Position numbers and translations under genes: made by a program | Shown here: positions 34,886 to 43,831 of the stretch, piece after piece | Layout: each line of letters begins with the position of its first letter | Position numbering within the stretch: the stretch's first letter is position 1 | Notes under the pieces: model-generated | The model's database searches: none | What the model was told of the DNA's origin: nothing | What the model saw: the letters and a program-made list of their open reading frames with translations, nothing else | From: an uncultured Lachnospiraceae bacterium | GTDB lineage: Bacteria; Bacillota; Clostridia; Lachnospirales; Anaerotignaceae | NCBI GenBank assembly: GCA_944383855.1 | Contig: CALWRB010000017.1 | Span: 62,001-126,000, forward strand | Direction of reading: 5' to 3' | Length of the DNA stretch: 64,000 nucleotides

Positions 34886-35938
34886 TCAGTCCTTTCTCAG
34901 TTTGATATGTTGAGAAGCAAGCCTTCTGCGGTTTTCCTCAATTTGCGCATAGTGTTTTTTGGTCGTGTTGACATCGGCGTGCCCCAAGGCGTCCGCAACA
35001 AGGTAGATATCCCCTGTTTCGTTATACAGATTCGTGCCGTAGGTGCTGCGCAGTTTATGCGGTGTGATATGTTTGACCGTCACGCTGCCGGTGTATTTTT
35101 TGACCAGATTCTGCACGGCGCGTGTGGTGATGCGGCTGCCCTGGGAGGATAAGAAAACCGCTTTTTCCTCCGCGGATTTTGTGACAGCTTCTGCACGTTG
35201 CTCCAGATATGCCGCAAGTGCGTCATGCACTTCCTCACCGAAATACAAAAGCGATTCGTTCCCGCCTTTTCTGGTGACTTTGACACAGTTGTTTTTCAAG
35301 TCCAGATCGCCAAGGTCGATGCCGACGCATTCCGAAACACGCATACCTGTGCCAAGCAGCAAAGAGATCAATGCGAAATCCCTTTTTTTCGTTTTTTCAT
35401 GGAACGCTTTTTGGTGTTTGGTCAGGTGATCCCCGCGTTCCACTTCGTCCAACAGATCCGCTACCTCATTGATATCCAGCCGAATGATCTGTTTTTCATG
35501 CAGTTTCGGTGTATCCACCAGGGCGGCGGGGTCGGAAGGGATTTTCCCTTTTTTATAATAGTGGCGAAACATTTTTCGCACAGCGGCCAGTTTGCGGGAT
35601 TTGCCTTTTTCTCCGTTTTTGGTATAAGAGGTGTTTTCTTTCGAGTCGCTTGGATAAAGTGTCAGGTATTCCAGAAATTCCTCAATATCCTGTGTGGTAA
35701 CGCTCTTGAGGTCCTCTGTTGTCAGGCTGCGCGGCGCCTTCCCGCCTAAAACGGGGTGCTCCTGCTCTAAATAGCGAAAAAATATCCGCAGGTCATACGC
35801 ATAGGCAAGCCGTGTTTTGATCGAAACAGACTGCGATACGGAAGTGAAAAATTCCGACAGAAACGGCGGCAGATCGGCACGCACATGCTGAAGACGCAGC
35901 AATTCGGTTTGATTTTGGGTTTCCTGATAAGAAGACAT
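34886..35938 (-). CDS. Tyrosine recombinase, XerC/XerD-like
   Basis: 350-residue integrase-fold protein. SAM-like N-terminal core-binding domain (~25-140), catalytic domain (~160-345) with Arg in GTGMRVSE, His/Arg in TPHKLRSTYG, LGHADVNTT with His, and the nucleophile Tyr in KKHYAQI. The chromosomal context (between ttcA and a NUDIX gene, no attachment site or phage genes) fits a housekeeping XerA-like dimer-resolving enzyme rather than an element integrase. GGAGGAG precedes ATG 35938, 4 bp after the ttcA stop. Confidence 0.88.
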   Translation of the reverse strand: MSSYQETQNQTELLRLQHVRADLPPFLSEFFTSVSQSVSIKTRLAYAYDLRIFFRYLEQEHPVLGGKAPRSLTTEDLKSVTTQDIEEFLEYLTLYPSDSKENTSYTKNGEKGKSRKLAAVRKMFRHYYKKGKIPSDPAALVDTPKLHEKQIIRLDINEVADLLDEVERGDHLTKHQKAFHEKTKKRDFALISLLLGTGMRVSECVGIDLGDLDLKNNCVKVTRKGGNESLLYFGEEVHDALAAYLEQRAEAVTKSAEEKAVFLSSQGSRITTRAVQNLVKKYTGSVTVKHITPHKLRSTYGTNLYNETGDIYLVADALGHADVNTTKKHYAQIEENRRRLASQHIKLRKD

Positions 35939-35942
35939 GGTA

Positions 35943-36665
35943 TCACTCCTCCTCTTTCCAACCCTTCAGTGCAGAACGGCGAATGGCGCCGAATACTTTT
36001 TCCTGCAGGTTATCGTACTTAGAAGAAAGCTCCAGAAGCAGTTCTTTCGTTTCCTGGCGTTTGGTATTGCCGTCTGCCAGACAGGGGTTTTTCACAATTT
36101 GCAGACCGCTGTGGCGCACAAAGCTGCGGCACTCCCATTCGGGGACATAGATCAAAGGGCGAATGGAGTATAGCTTCATGCGATCCAGATAGCTGACAGG
36201 CGCAAAGCAGTTCATGCGCCCCTCATAAAACAGTGACATAAAGAAGGTTTCCACCACGTCATCTTTATTGTGTCCCAATGCGACTTTATTGCAGCCAAGC
36301 GATTCCGCCGCGGTGTTGAGCGCGCCTTTTCGCATTTTGGCGCAAAGCGAGCAGGGGTTTTTCTCCTTTCTCTCGTGGAAAATGATCTGACCGATATCGG
36401 TTTGCACTAAAGTATAACGAACACCCAAAGAATCGCAAAGCGCCTGAATATCGTCATACTGCGCACCGGGAAGCCCCAAGGACACGGTGATGGCTTCGAT
36501 CTCAAAATGTTTAGGGTAAAAACGCTGCAAATGATGCAGTGCGATCAGAAGGCAAAGGCTGTCCTTTCCGCCGGAAACACCGACAGCGATCCGATCGCCT
36601 TCTTCTATCATGTGGTAATCATCTACGGCACGACGCACATAGCTGAGCAGTTTTTGCAGTTTCAT
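35943..36665 (-). CDS. ttcA: tRNA 2-thiocytidine biosynthesis protein TtcA-like
   Basis: PP-loop ATPase that thiolates C32 of certain tRNAs; 240 residues. PP-loop SGGKDS (~33-38) is present, with the paired Cys of NPCSLCAKMRKG that bind a cluster, GHNKDD, and a third Cys at NPCLADG. Length and Cys pattern fit the TtcA/TilS-like single-domain group. ATG 36665 follows AAAGGAA; an upstream in-frame start at 36725 lacks a site. First gene of the ttcA-xer-NUDIX operon. Confidence 0.85.
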   Translation of the reverse strand: MKLQKLLSYVRRAVDDYHMIEEGDRIAVGVSGGKDSLCLLIALHHLQRFYPKHFEIEAITVSLGLPGAQYDDIQALCDSLGVRYTLVQTDIGQIIFHERKEKNPCSLCAKMRKGALNTAAESLGCNKVALGHNKDDVVETFFMSLFYEGRMNCFAPVSYLDRMKLYSIRPLIYVPEWECRSFVRHSGLQIVKNPCLADGNTKRQETKELLLELSSKYDNLQEKVFGAIRRSALKGWKEEE

Positions 36666-36915
36666 TTCGTTATAATTCCTTTCTGTATTGCCAAAGCAAG
36701 GCTTTGATAGGAATATTATACTCATTTCGTGGGAAAAAAGGAAGGGGAAAGAAACACAAACGTGTGCTTACGCCAAACAAAGGCATAAAATCGGGAAAAG
36801 AAGCTATTCAATGGCGAAAAAAAGGATTATAATAAAAGCAAATCTACAAAAGAAACAAGAAAAAAAGCGGTTGTCATAAGACGGTTGAAAGCGGAAGAAA
36901 AAAGGAGAGGGACAG

Positions 36916-38079
36916 ATGAAAAAACGGTTCTTTGCGGCGGTTTGTGTATTGTTTCTGTTATTGACAGGCTGCGGCAGTGTAAAGCAGGAGGAAACGCAGA
37001 CGTCGGAGGAGATACAGCAGGAAACGGCACAGACAGAGAGCAAAGAGGAATTTCTGACGCGGCAGATGGAGAAAATGACAACGGAGCAAAAAGTGGGGCA
37101 GCTTTTGATGACGGCATTTCGTTCTGACGCGGAAGGAAACGATATGACAGAGCTGACAGAGGAAGCGGCGGCAAGTATCCGCGATTTTTCCTTGGGCGGC
37201 GTGATACTGTTTGCGGAAAATCTGGATACCGAGGAACAGACGAAACAACTGCTTGCCGATATGCAGGAAGCGGCGGAGATCCCGCTGATATTCGGCATTG
37301 ACGAGGAAGGCGGCATCGTTTCCAGACTGGAAAAGAGCAATATCCCGCATACTTCTGTGGAAACGGCGGAAAGTATGCAGGGGGATACGCAAAAAGCAAA
37401 AGATGCGGGAAATACGATCGGGCAGAGCCTTGCGGCACTCGGAATCCAGATCGATTTTGCGCCGGTAGCGGATATCAATACCAATCCCGAGAATCCTGTG
37501 ATTGGCAGCCGCGCGTTTGGCAGCGACGCGCAGACGGTATCCGAGATGGTCACGGCATTTTTGGAAGGACTGGAACAAAACGGCGTCAGCGGTACGGTGA
37601 AGCATTTCCCCGGGCATGGGGATACCGCGGCGGACAGCCATGACGGCATGGTGAGTGTAACGCATGACATGGAGCGCTTGCGTAAAGTGGAGCTGGTCCC
37701 GTTTCAGGCTGCCATTGACGCGGGCGTGGAGCTTGTGATGTTAGGGCATATCCAGACGCCGAACGCAACGGGAAATGACCTGCCTGCTTCGTTATCGCCG
37801 GATATGGTAAGACTGTTACGCGAGGAAATGGGATTTGAGGGCATTCTCATTACAGACGGCATGGAAATGGGCGCCATCACCACACGCTACGGCACGGCGG
37901 AGGCGGCTGTGATGGCGGTGGAAGCAGGTGCGGACATCGTGCTGCTGCCTGCCGATCTTGCGGAGGCTTATCAGGGGATTTTGGAAGCGGTGCAAAGCGG
38001 TAGAATCTCAGAACAACGGCTCGATGAAAGTGTTTACAGACTGCTTTCTTTCAAATATGACAAGGGATTGCTTGGATAA
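36916..38079 (+). CDS. Glycoside hydrolase family 3 lipoprotein (NagZ-like beta-N-acetylhexosaminidase)
   Basis: 387 residues. Lipoprotein signal peptide with lipobox LLTGC (Cys19), then an acidic linker rich in Glu/Gln/Thr, then a GH3 domain (~50-387). NagZ motifs are clear: IDEEGG, KHFPGHGDT..DSH (catalytic His/Asp loop) and ITDGMEMGAI with the nucleophile Asp. It probably removes N-acetylglucosamine from wall fragments outside the membrane, for wall recycling. AAAGGAG precedes the ATG. A possible TATAAT is at 36828 with a poor -35. Confidence 0.9.
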   Translation: MKKRFFAAVCVLFLLLTGCGSVKQEETQTSEEIQQETAQTESKEEFLTRQMEKMTTEQKVGQLLMTAFRSDAEGNDMTELTEEAAASIRDFSLGGVILFAENLDTEEQTKQLLADMQEAAEIPLIFGIDEEGGIVSRLEKSNIPHTSVETAESMQGDTQKAKDAGNTIGQSLAALGIQIDFAPVADINTNPENPVIGSRAFGSDAQTVSEMVTAFLEGLEQNGVSGTVKHFPGHGDTAADSHDGMVSVTHDMERLRKVELVPFQAAIDAGVELVMLGHIQTPNATGNDLPASLSPDMVRLLREEMGFEGILITDGMEMGAITTRYGTAEAAVMAVEAGADIVLLPADLAEAYQGILEAVQSGRISEQRLDESVYRLLSFKYDKGLLG

Positions 38080-38188
38080 CGGGATTTTTTTGGCAGTGCC
38101 GTACTTGCAAATACTTTCAGGAATTATTATAATAAGTGGTAAGCCTTTTTTACGAAGGAAATCAGAAAGAATAAAGGGGGTGTGCGCT

Positions 38189-40423
38189 ATGACAGAAGCG
38201 GATGTAGCAGTATTATATCAGGAATTGATCGAACGAATGCAGAAATACCACCCTGCGAGAGATTTTTCCAAGGTGGAGGAAGCATACCATCTGGCGGCGG
38301 ACGCGCATAAGACCCAAAAGAGAAAATCAGGGGAACCGTATATCATTCATCCGCTGAAAGTCGCGTATATTCTGGCGGAACTGGAATTGGATATGGAATC
38401 GATCATTGCAGGCATTTTGCATGATACGATTGAGGATACGGAGTACACCTATGAAGATATTTCCCGTATTTTCGGGGAAGAAGTCGCTGTGCTGGTGGAC
38501 GGCGTTACTAAGTTAGGTAAATTATCCTACTCCACCAAAGAGGAGATTCAGGCGGAAAACTATCGCAAGATGTTTTTAGCGATGGCGAAAGATATCCGCG
38601 TGATTTTGATCAAACTGGCGGACAGACTGCATAATATGCGGACGCTCAACTATATGACGCCGGAAAAACAGCGGGAAAAAGCGCAGGAAACACTGGATAT
38701 TTATGCGCCTTTGGCACATAGACTGGGTATTTCCAAGATTCGTACCGAAATGGAGGATCTTTGCTTCAAATACCTCAATCCCGACGCGTATTTTGACCTT
38801 GCCGCAAAAATCGAGAAGAAAAAAGCGGAAAGAGAAGCGTTTGTAGCGGAAATCGTCAAAGACGTATCTGCGCATATGCAGGAAGCCGGCATCAAAGGCA
38901 AGGTGGAAGGGCGCAGTAAGCACTTTTTCAGTATTTACAAGAAAATGATCAATCAGAATAAGACGCTCGACCAGATTTATGATCTGTTTGCGGTGCGCGC
39001 GATCGTGGATAATGTACGCGATTGCTATGCGGTGCTGGGTATTGTTCATGATATGTATAAACCCATGCCCGGGCGTTTTAAAGACTATATCGCGATGCCC
39101 AAGCCGAATATGTATCAGTCGCTGCATAACACGCTGATCGGTCCTTCCGGCGAACCGTTTGAGATACAGATTCGTACCTGGGAGATGCACCGCACCAGTG
39201 AATACGGTATCGCCGCGCACTGGAAGTACAAAGAAGGCAAGAGCGGCGAAAAGACACAGCATAAGGAAGAAGCGAAGCTGACTTGGCTGCGCCAGATTTT
39301 GGAATGGCAGCAGGATATGTCGGATAATAAGGAATATCTGGATACCATTAAACTGGATCTGAATATTTTTACAGACCAGGTATATGTCTTTACCCCGCAG
39401 GGCGAAGTGGTGCAGTTGCCGAAAGGCTCCACCCCCATCGACTTTGCGTATATGATCCACTCGGCAGTCGGCAATAAAATGGTCGGTGCGAGAGTCAACA
39501 ACAAAATGGTGCCGATTGACTATAAGGTGCAAAACGGCGATATCATTGAGATCATGACCTCGCAAAACTCCAAAGGCCCCAGCCGTGACTGGCTTTCTCT
39601 GGTCAAGAGCTCACAGGCAAGGACCAAGATCAAGCAGTGGTTCAAAAAAGAGGAAAAAGAAGAAAATATCATCCGCGGACGGGAAATGATCTACAGTGAT
39701 ATGAAGAAAAAGGGCTACAGCCCACAGGAACTGTTAAAACCCGAGTGGATGGATTTGGTCATCAATAAATTCGATTTTAAAGACTGGGACGCCGTGATGG
39801 CGGCAGTCGGCTACGGCGGACTGAAAGAAGGTCAGGTGGTCAACCGTCTGCGCGATGAGCTGATCAAACAGCAGAAAAAAGAGCAGACCGCGGAAGATAT
39901 TATCCATCAGATCGTAGAGAAAAAGCCGGAGCAGAAGCAGTTTAAGAAAAAAAGCAGCAGCGGTGTCATTGTAGAAGGCATCGGCGATGTAGCGGTGCGT
40001 TTTTCCAAGTGCTGTAACCCTGTGCCGGGCGATGAGATCATTGGTTTTGTCACCAGAGGGCGCGGTGTGACGATCCACCGTACAGACTGTGTGAACGTCA
40101 TGTGCCTAAGCAATGAGGAACGCAGCAGACTCATCAATGCCGAATGGGACGTGCAGACCGCAAGAGGCGGCAGCCAGGAAGCGTCTTATCTGGCAGAGAT
40201 TCGTGTGCTTTGTACGGATAAGGTCGGACAGCTCTTATCCATTACCCGTGTGCTGGCTGATGAGGATATTTCCGTGAAGGCGCTGAATGTGCGCACAACA
40301 AAAGATATGATGGCAATTTTCCACATTACGATAGAAATTCATACGAAAGATCAGCTGGAGAAGATCATCAATCGTCTGCTCAACATCAAAGACGTGATCC
40401 AGATCGACCGTGTTTCCGGCTAA
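38189..40423 (+). CDS. rel: Bifunctional (p)ppGpp synthetase/hydrolase Rel
   Basis: Stringent-response enzyme that makes and degrades (p)ppGpp; 744 residues. Hydrolase HD domain (~30-180; PYIIHPLKVA, GILHDTIEDT), synthetase domain (~230-350; IYKKM, YDLFAVRAIV, FKDYIAMPK.N.YQSLH), TGS domain (~395-455; VFTPQG.VVQLPKGSTPIDFAY.IHS), helical and zinc-finger parts with CCNPVPGDEI, and a C-terminal ACT domain. ATG 38189 follows AAGGGGGTG; the longer open frame overlaps the GH3 gene. It starts the rel-dtd-hemZ-hisS run, a conserved order. Confidence 0.97.
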   Translation: MTEADVAVLYQELIERMQKYHPARDFSKVEEAYHLAADAHKTQKRKSGEPYIIHPLKVAYILAELELDMESIIAGILHDTIEDTEYTYEDISRIFGEEVAVLVDGVTKLGKLSYSTKEEIQAENYRKMFLAMAKDIRVILIKLADRLHNMRTLNYMTPEKQREKAQETLDIYAPLAHRLGISKIRTEMEDLCFKYLNPDAYFDLAAKIEKKKAEREAFVAEIVKDVSAHMQEAGIKGKVEGRSKHFFSIYKKMINQNKTLDQIYDLFAVRAIVDNVRDCYAVLGIVHDMYKPMPGRFKDYIAMPKPNMYQSLHNTLIGPSGEPFEIQIRTWEMHRTSEYGIAAHWKYKEGKSGEKTQHKEEAKLTWLRQILEWQQDMSDNKEYLDTIKLDLNIFTDQVYVFTPQGEVVQLPKGSTPIDFAYMIHSAVGNKMVGARVNNKMVPIDYKVQNGDIIEIMTSQNSKGPSRDWLSLVKSSQARTKIKQWFKKEEKEENIIRGREMIYSDMKKKGYSPQELLKPEWMDLVINKFDFKDWDAVMAAVGYGGLKEGQVVNRLRDELIKQQKKEQTAEDIIHQIVEKKPEQKQFKKKSSSGVIVEGIGDVAVRFSKCCNPVPGDEIIGFVTRGRGVTIHRTDCVNVMCLSNEERSRLINAEWDVQTARGGSQEASYLAEIRVLCTDKVGQLLSITRVLADEDISVKALNVRTTKDMMAIFHITIEIHTKDQLEKIINRLLNIKDVIQIDRVSG

Positions 40424-40457
40424 AAAAAGAGTTTGTGACAGAAAGGAACGAAATAGT

Positions 40458-40910
40458 ATGCGAATGGTGCTGCAAAGAGTAGAAAACGCATCGGTTGCGG
40501 TGGACGGCAACGTGATCGGACAGATCGGAAAAGGGATCATGGTTTTGGTGGGCATTCACGAAACAGATGATGATAAAGTGATAGACTATATGCTGGATAA
40601 AGTGATCCATCTGCGCATTTTCGAGGACGCGGAGGATAAAATGAATCTGTCTTTGCAGGATATCGAAGGCGAGCTTTTGATCGTGCCGAACTTTACACTT
40701 TACGGTGACGCCAGAAAGGGCAGACGTCCCGGCTACAGCGCGGGCGCTTCTCCGCAGGTGGCAGAAAAGATTTTTGAAAAAGTTTGCGCGCACGCGGACG
40801 CTTTAGATGTCAAAAAAGTAGCGTACGGTCAGTTCCAGGCATATATGAAAGTTTCTTTGGTCAATGACGGACCTGTGACATTGCTGTTAGACAGCGATAA
40901 ACTGTTTTAA
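40458..40910 (+). CDS. dtd: D-aminoacyl-tRNA deacylase
   Basis: Removes D-amino acids (and glycine on tRNA-Ala) from mischarged tRNA; 150 residues. MRMVLQRV..A.V.VDG N terminus, the catalytic SQFTLYGD-equivalent VPNFTLYGDARKGRRP (Asn replaces the usual Ser, with Thr kept), and the Gly-Pro motif NDGPVTLLLDS are seen. Follows rel by 34 bp. ATG 40458 has GAAAGGAAC upstream. Confidence 0.94.
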   Translation: MRMVLQRVENASVAVDGNVIGQIGKGIMVLVGIHETDDDKVIDYMLDKVIHLRIFEDAEDKMNLSLQDIEGELLIVPNFTLYGDARKGRRPGYSAGASPQVAEKIFEKVCAHADALDVKKVAYGQFQAYMKVSLVNDGPVTLLLDSDKLF

Positions 40911-40935
40911 GATAGAAAAAAAGAGGAATTGCAAA

Positions 40936-42390
40936 ATGATTGGTTTTATCCTCAACGGGCATGCGCTGTTAAATGATGTGCAGACCATGATACAGGTGTT
41001 TTATCCCAACTTGCACTACAAACAGACACAACTGCCCGAAGAAAGCGGAATCACAATCGAAAGTATTTGGCGGGAAGGCACTGCGCAGGCAGTGCTTTAT
41101 CGTGATGGGCAAAAACAGCGCGCGGCGGAGTTTGCGGCGAAGCCGCCGATCACGCAAAAAGAGCAGAAGCGTGCAGTCAAAGCCGCGATTTTTCGCCTAT
41201 TGGAGCAGGAAAGGTGTATGACGCCAAAGTGGGGGCTTCTGACGGGGGTGCGCCCTGCCAAACTGGTCAGTATGCTGTTGGAAGAAGGCTATGACGATGC
41301 CGCCTGCCTGCGGTATTTGGAAGAAGATTATTTTGTGGCAAGGCAAAAAGCCGAGCTTGCTTTGCAGGTGGCAAAGGCGGAAACGGCGATTTTAGCGAAA
41401 AATCAGCCGGAAGATATTCATTTGTATATCGGTATCCCGTTTTGCCCGACGCGTTGTTTGTACTGCTCTTTTACGGCGTATCCTTTGGGGCAGTACCGAA
41501 ACCGTGTGGACGAATATCTGGACGCGCTGATCAAAGAACTGCGCTTTTTGCAGCGCTATACGAAAGGAAAACGCCTGCGCTCGCTCTATATCGGCGGCGG
41601 AACACCCACATCGCTCAACGAAACGCAGTTAGAGCGGCTGCTTTCGGAAACGGCAGAACTGTTTTTGACAGACGGCACGGCGGAATATACGGTGGAAGCA
41701 GGCAGACCCGATACCATTACCGAGAAAAAACTGCGCCTGATCAAACAGTACGGTGCGGACCGCATTTCCATCAATCCGCAGACGATGAACGACCGCACAC
41801 TGGAAGTGGTCGGCAGAAGGCATACGGCAGCGGATACGCAGGCGGTATTTTTTGCGGCAAGAGAAGCCGGGCATGACAATATCAATATGGACCTGATCTT
41901 GGGACTGCCGGAGGAACAGCCGCAGGACGTTGCGGCAACACTTGCCGCGATAAAGAAGCTGGCACCCGATAACTTGACGGTGCATACGCTTGCAGTCAAA
42001 CGCGCGTCCCGCTTGAAGGAGCAGTTTGATCAGTATACCATGACAACGGCAAAAACACTGGAGGAAATGCTTTTGCTTGCCGATCGGGGCGCAAGAGAGA
42101 TGGGAATGCTGCCGTATTATATGTACCGCCAGAAAAATATGGTGGGGAATTTTGAAAATGTCGGTTACGCGCACCCCGGGAAAGAAAGTATTTATAACGT
42201 GGAGATTATGGAAGAAAAACAGACCATACTCGCTGCGGGCGCGGGCGGCAGCACCAAAACGGTGGACCCGGAAACAGACCGCATTGAGCGGGTATTTAAC
42301 GTAAAAAGTGTGGAAGAATACATTGGCAGGATTGATGAGATGATCGAACGCAAACGAGTCGGTTTGCAGGCTTTAGGAGGGAAAGTATGA
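40936..42390 (+). CDS. hemZ: Coproporphyrinogen dehydrogenase HemZ (radical SAM)
   Basis: 484-residue HemN-like radical-SAM protein of the HemZ group, usual in Clostridia between dtd and hisS. The N-terminal ~150 residues are group-specific (KWGLLTGVRPAKLVS), then the radical-SAM core with the IGIPFCPTRCLYCSF motif, SLYIGGGTPTSL, and EAGRPDTI. Assigned to oxygen-independent coproporphyrinogen oxidation, though true substrate in this group is not well proven. Weak AGAGGAA precedes the ATG. Its stop overlaps the hisS ATG (ATGA). Confidence 0.9.
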   Translation: MIGFILNGHALLNDVQTMIQVFYPNLHYKQTQLPEESGITIESIWREGTAQAVLYRDGQKQRAAEFAAKPPITQKEQKRAVKAAIFRLLEQERCMTPKWGLLTGVRPAKLVSMLLEEGYDDAACLRYLEEDYFVARQKAELALQVAKAETAILAKNQPEDIHLYIGIPFCPTRCLYCSFTAYPLGQYRNRVDEYLDALIKELRFLQRYTKGKRLRSLYIGGGTPTSLNETQLERLLSETAELFLTDGTAEYTVEAGRPDTITEKKLRLIKQYGADRISINPQTMNDRTLEVVGRRHTAADTQAVFFAAREAGHDNINMDLILGLPEEQPQDVAATLAAIKKLAPDNLTVHTLAVKRASRLKEQFDQYTMTTAKTLEEMLLLADRGAREMGMLPYYMYRQKNMVGNFENVGYAHPGKESIYNVEIMEEKQTILAAGAGGSTKTVDPETDRIERVFNVKSVEEYIGRIDEMIERKRVGLQALGGKV

Positions 42391-43643
42391 TACAGCTGGT
42401 CAAAGGAACGAAGGATATTTACGGCGCAGAGGTGCGCAAGTGGCAGCAGATCGAGGCGAAAATGCGCCGTATCTGCGAAACATTCGGTATTGGTGAGATC
42501 CGTACCCCCGCATTTGAGTTTACGGAATTGTTTGTCAGAGGTGTGGGTGAAACGACGGATATCGTGCAAAAAGAGATGTATACCTTTACCGATGACGGCA
42601 ACCGCAGCCTGACACTGCGCCCGGAAGGCACGGCAGGCGTTGCCAGAGCTTATATTGAGCATGGTATGCATAATGACCCTCAGCCGATCAAACTGTACTA
42701 CATCTCTCCCACCTTCCGCTGTGAAAATACACAGGCGGGCAGACAGCGCCAGTTCCATCAGTTCGGTGTGGAAATGCTGGGCTCTTACAGCGCCGCACAG
42801 GACGCGGAGGCGATCTCTGTGGCAGCACAGCTGTTGGAAGAAATGGGCGTGACAGGTGTAGAGCTTCGTTTGAACAGTTTGGGCTGCCCTTCTTGCCGGG
42901 CAAGGTACAACCAGGTGCTGCGTGATTTCATCGGCTCCAATCTGGACAAGCTGTGCCCGACTTGCAAGGAGCGTTATCTGAAAAATCCGCTGCGTGTACT
43001 GGACTGCAAGGAAGAAAGCTGTCAGGCAGTGTTGGCGGACGCGCCTTCCGTACTGGATTGTCTGGATGAGGAATGCACGGCGCATTTTGAAAAGGTGCAG
43101 GCGATACTGAAAGAAATGGGCATTGCCTTTGTAGTTGACCCGAAGATTGTGCGCGGTCTGGATTACTATACCAGAACTGTATTCGAATTCGTTTCCGACG
43201 GGCTGACTGTCTGCGGCGGCGGAAGATACGATAAACTGATCGAGGAATGCGGCGGCAAGCCTACCGGTGCGGTCGGCTTCGGGCTTGGCATTGAGCGTTT
43301 GGTGATGATACTGGAAAAACAGCACGGTGCGCTGACAGAGGAAGGACATACGGACATTTACATCGGTTCTATGGGCGAAGCGGGACAGATCAAAGCGCAG
43401 GCGCTGACTTGGCAGCTGCGCAAAGCAGGCATTCATGCACAGGCGGATACCGTAGAGCGCAGTGTCAAGGCACAGATGAAGTATGCCAATAAAATCGGTG
43501 CGCACTACTCCATGATCATTGGAGAAAGCGAACTGGCAGAGGGCAAAGCACAGGTCAAACACATGGAAAGCGGTACAGCCGAAGAAGTGGCGTTTGAAGA
43601 TCTGGCGGCATATTTGTGCACAGCGACAGAACAGGCAGAATAA
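42387..43643 (+). CDS. hisS: Histidyl-tRNA synthetase
   Basis: Class II synthetase, 418 residues. Motif 1 region near FEFTELFVR, motif 2 YYISPTFRCE..Q.GR.RQFHQFGVE, histidine-A loop RGLDYYTRTVFEF, motif 3 GFGLGIERL. C-terminal anticodon-binding domain from ~330. The ATG overlaps hemZ. In related genomes aspS normally follows directly; here trkA and trkH follow and aspS lies 8 kb away in reverse. Confidence 0.97.
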   Translation: MIQLVKGTKDIYGAEVRKWQQIEAKMRRICETFGIGEIRTPAFEFTELFVRGVGETTDIVQKEMYTFTDDGNRSLTLRPEGTAGVARAYIEHGMHNDPQPIKLYYISPTFRCENTQAGRQRQFHQFGVEMLGSYSAAQDAEAISVAAQLLEEMGVTGVELRLNSLGCPSCRARYNQVLRDFIGSNLDKLCPTCKERYLKNPLRVLDCKEESCQAVLADAPSVLDCLDEECTAHFEKVQAILKEMGIAFVVDPKIVRGLDYYTRTVFEFVSDGLTVCGGGRYDKLIEECGGKPTGAVGFGLGIERLVMILEKQHGALTEEGHTDIYIGSMGEAGQIKAQALTWQLRKAGIHAQADTVERSVKAQMKYANKIGAHYSMIIGESELAEGKAQVKHMESGTAEEVAFEDLAAYLCTATEQAE

Positions 43644-43694
43644 ACGGCAAATATGATTTTTTAGGTGCTTTCGGACAAAATGACGCAGGTGGTA

Positions 43695-43723
43695 GGTGCC
43701 GCTTGCTACGGAAAGCGCCTTTT
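43695..43723 (+). terminator. Weak terminator-like hairpin after hisS
   Basis: GGTGC (43695-43699) and GCGCC (43715-43719), then TTTT and a second T run. The loop CTTGCTACGGAAAG is the reverse complement of CTTTCCGTAGCAAG in the hairpin at 25508. Confidence 0.4.
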
Positions 43724-43831
43724 GCTGTCTTTTTTACGAAAAACAGATGGAAAAACAGCGGGATATCTGCTACTATGGTTTTGAAGTGAAGGCGGCTTGT
43801 ATTCTGCCGAAAAACAACAGGAGGGTTTCCC

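Noticed and set aside
34886-35938. Integrase of a mobile element
   Set aside because: It lies in a tight operon with ttcA and a NUDIX gene and no attachment repeats or element genes are near; a housekeeping Xer role fits better.
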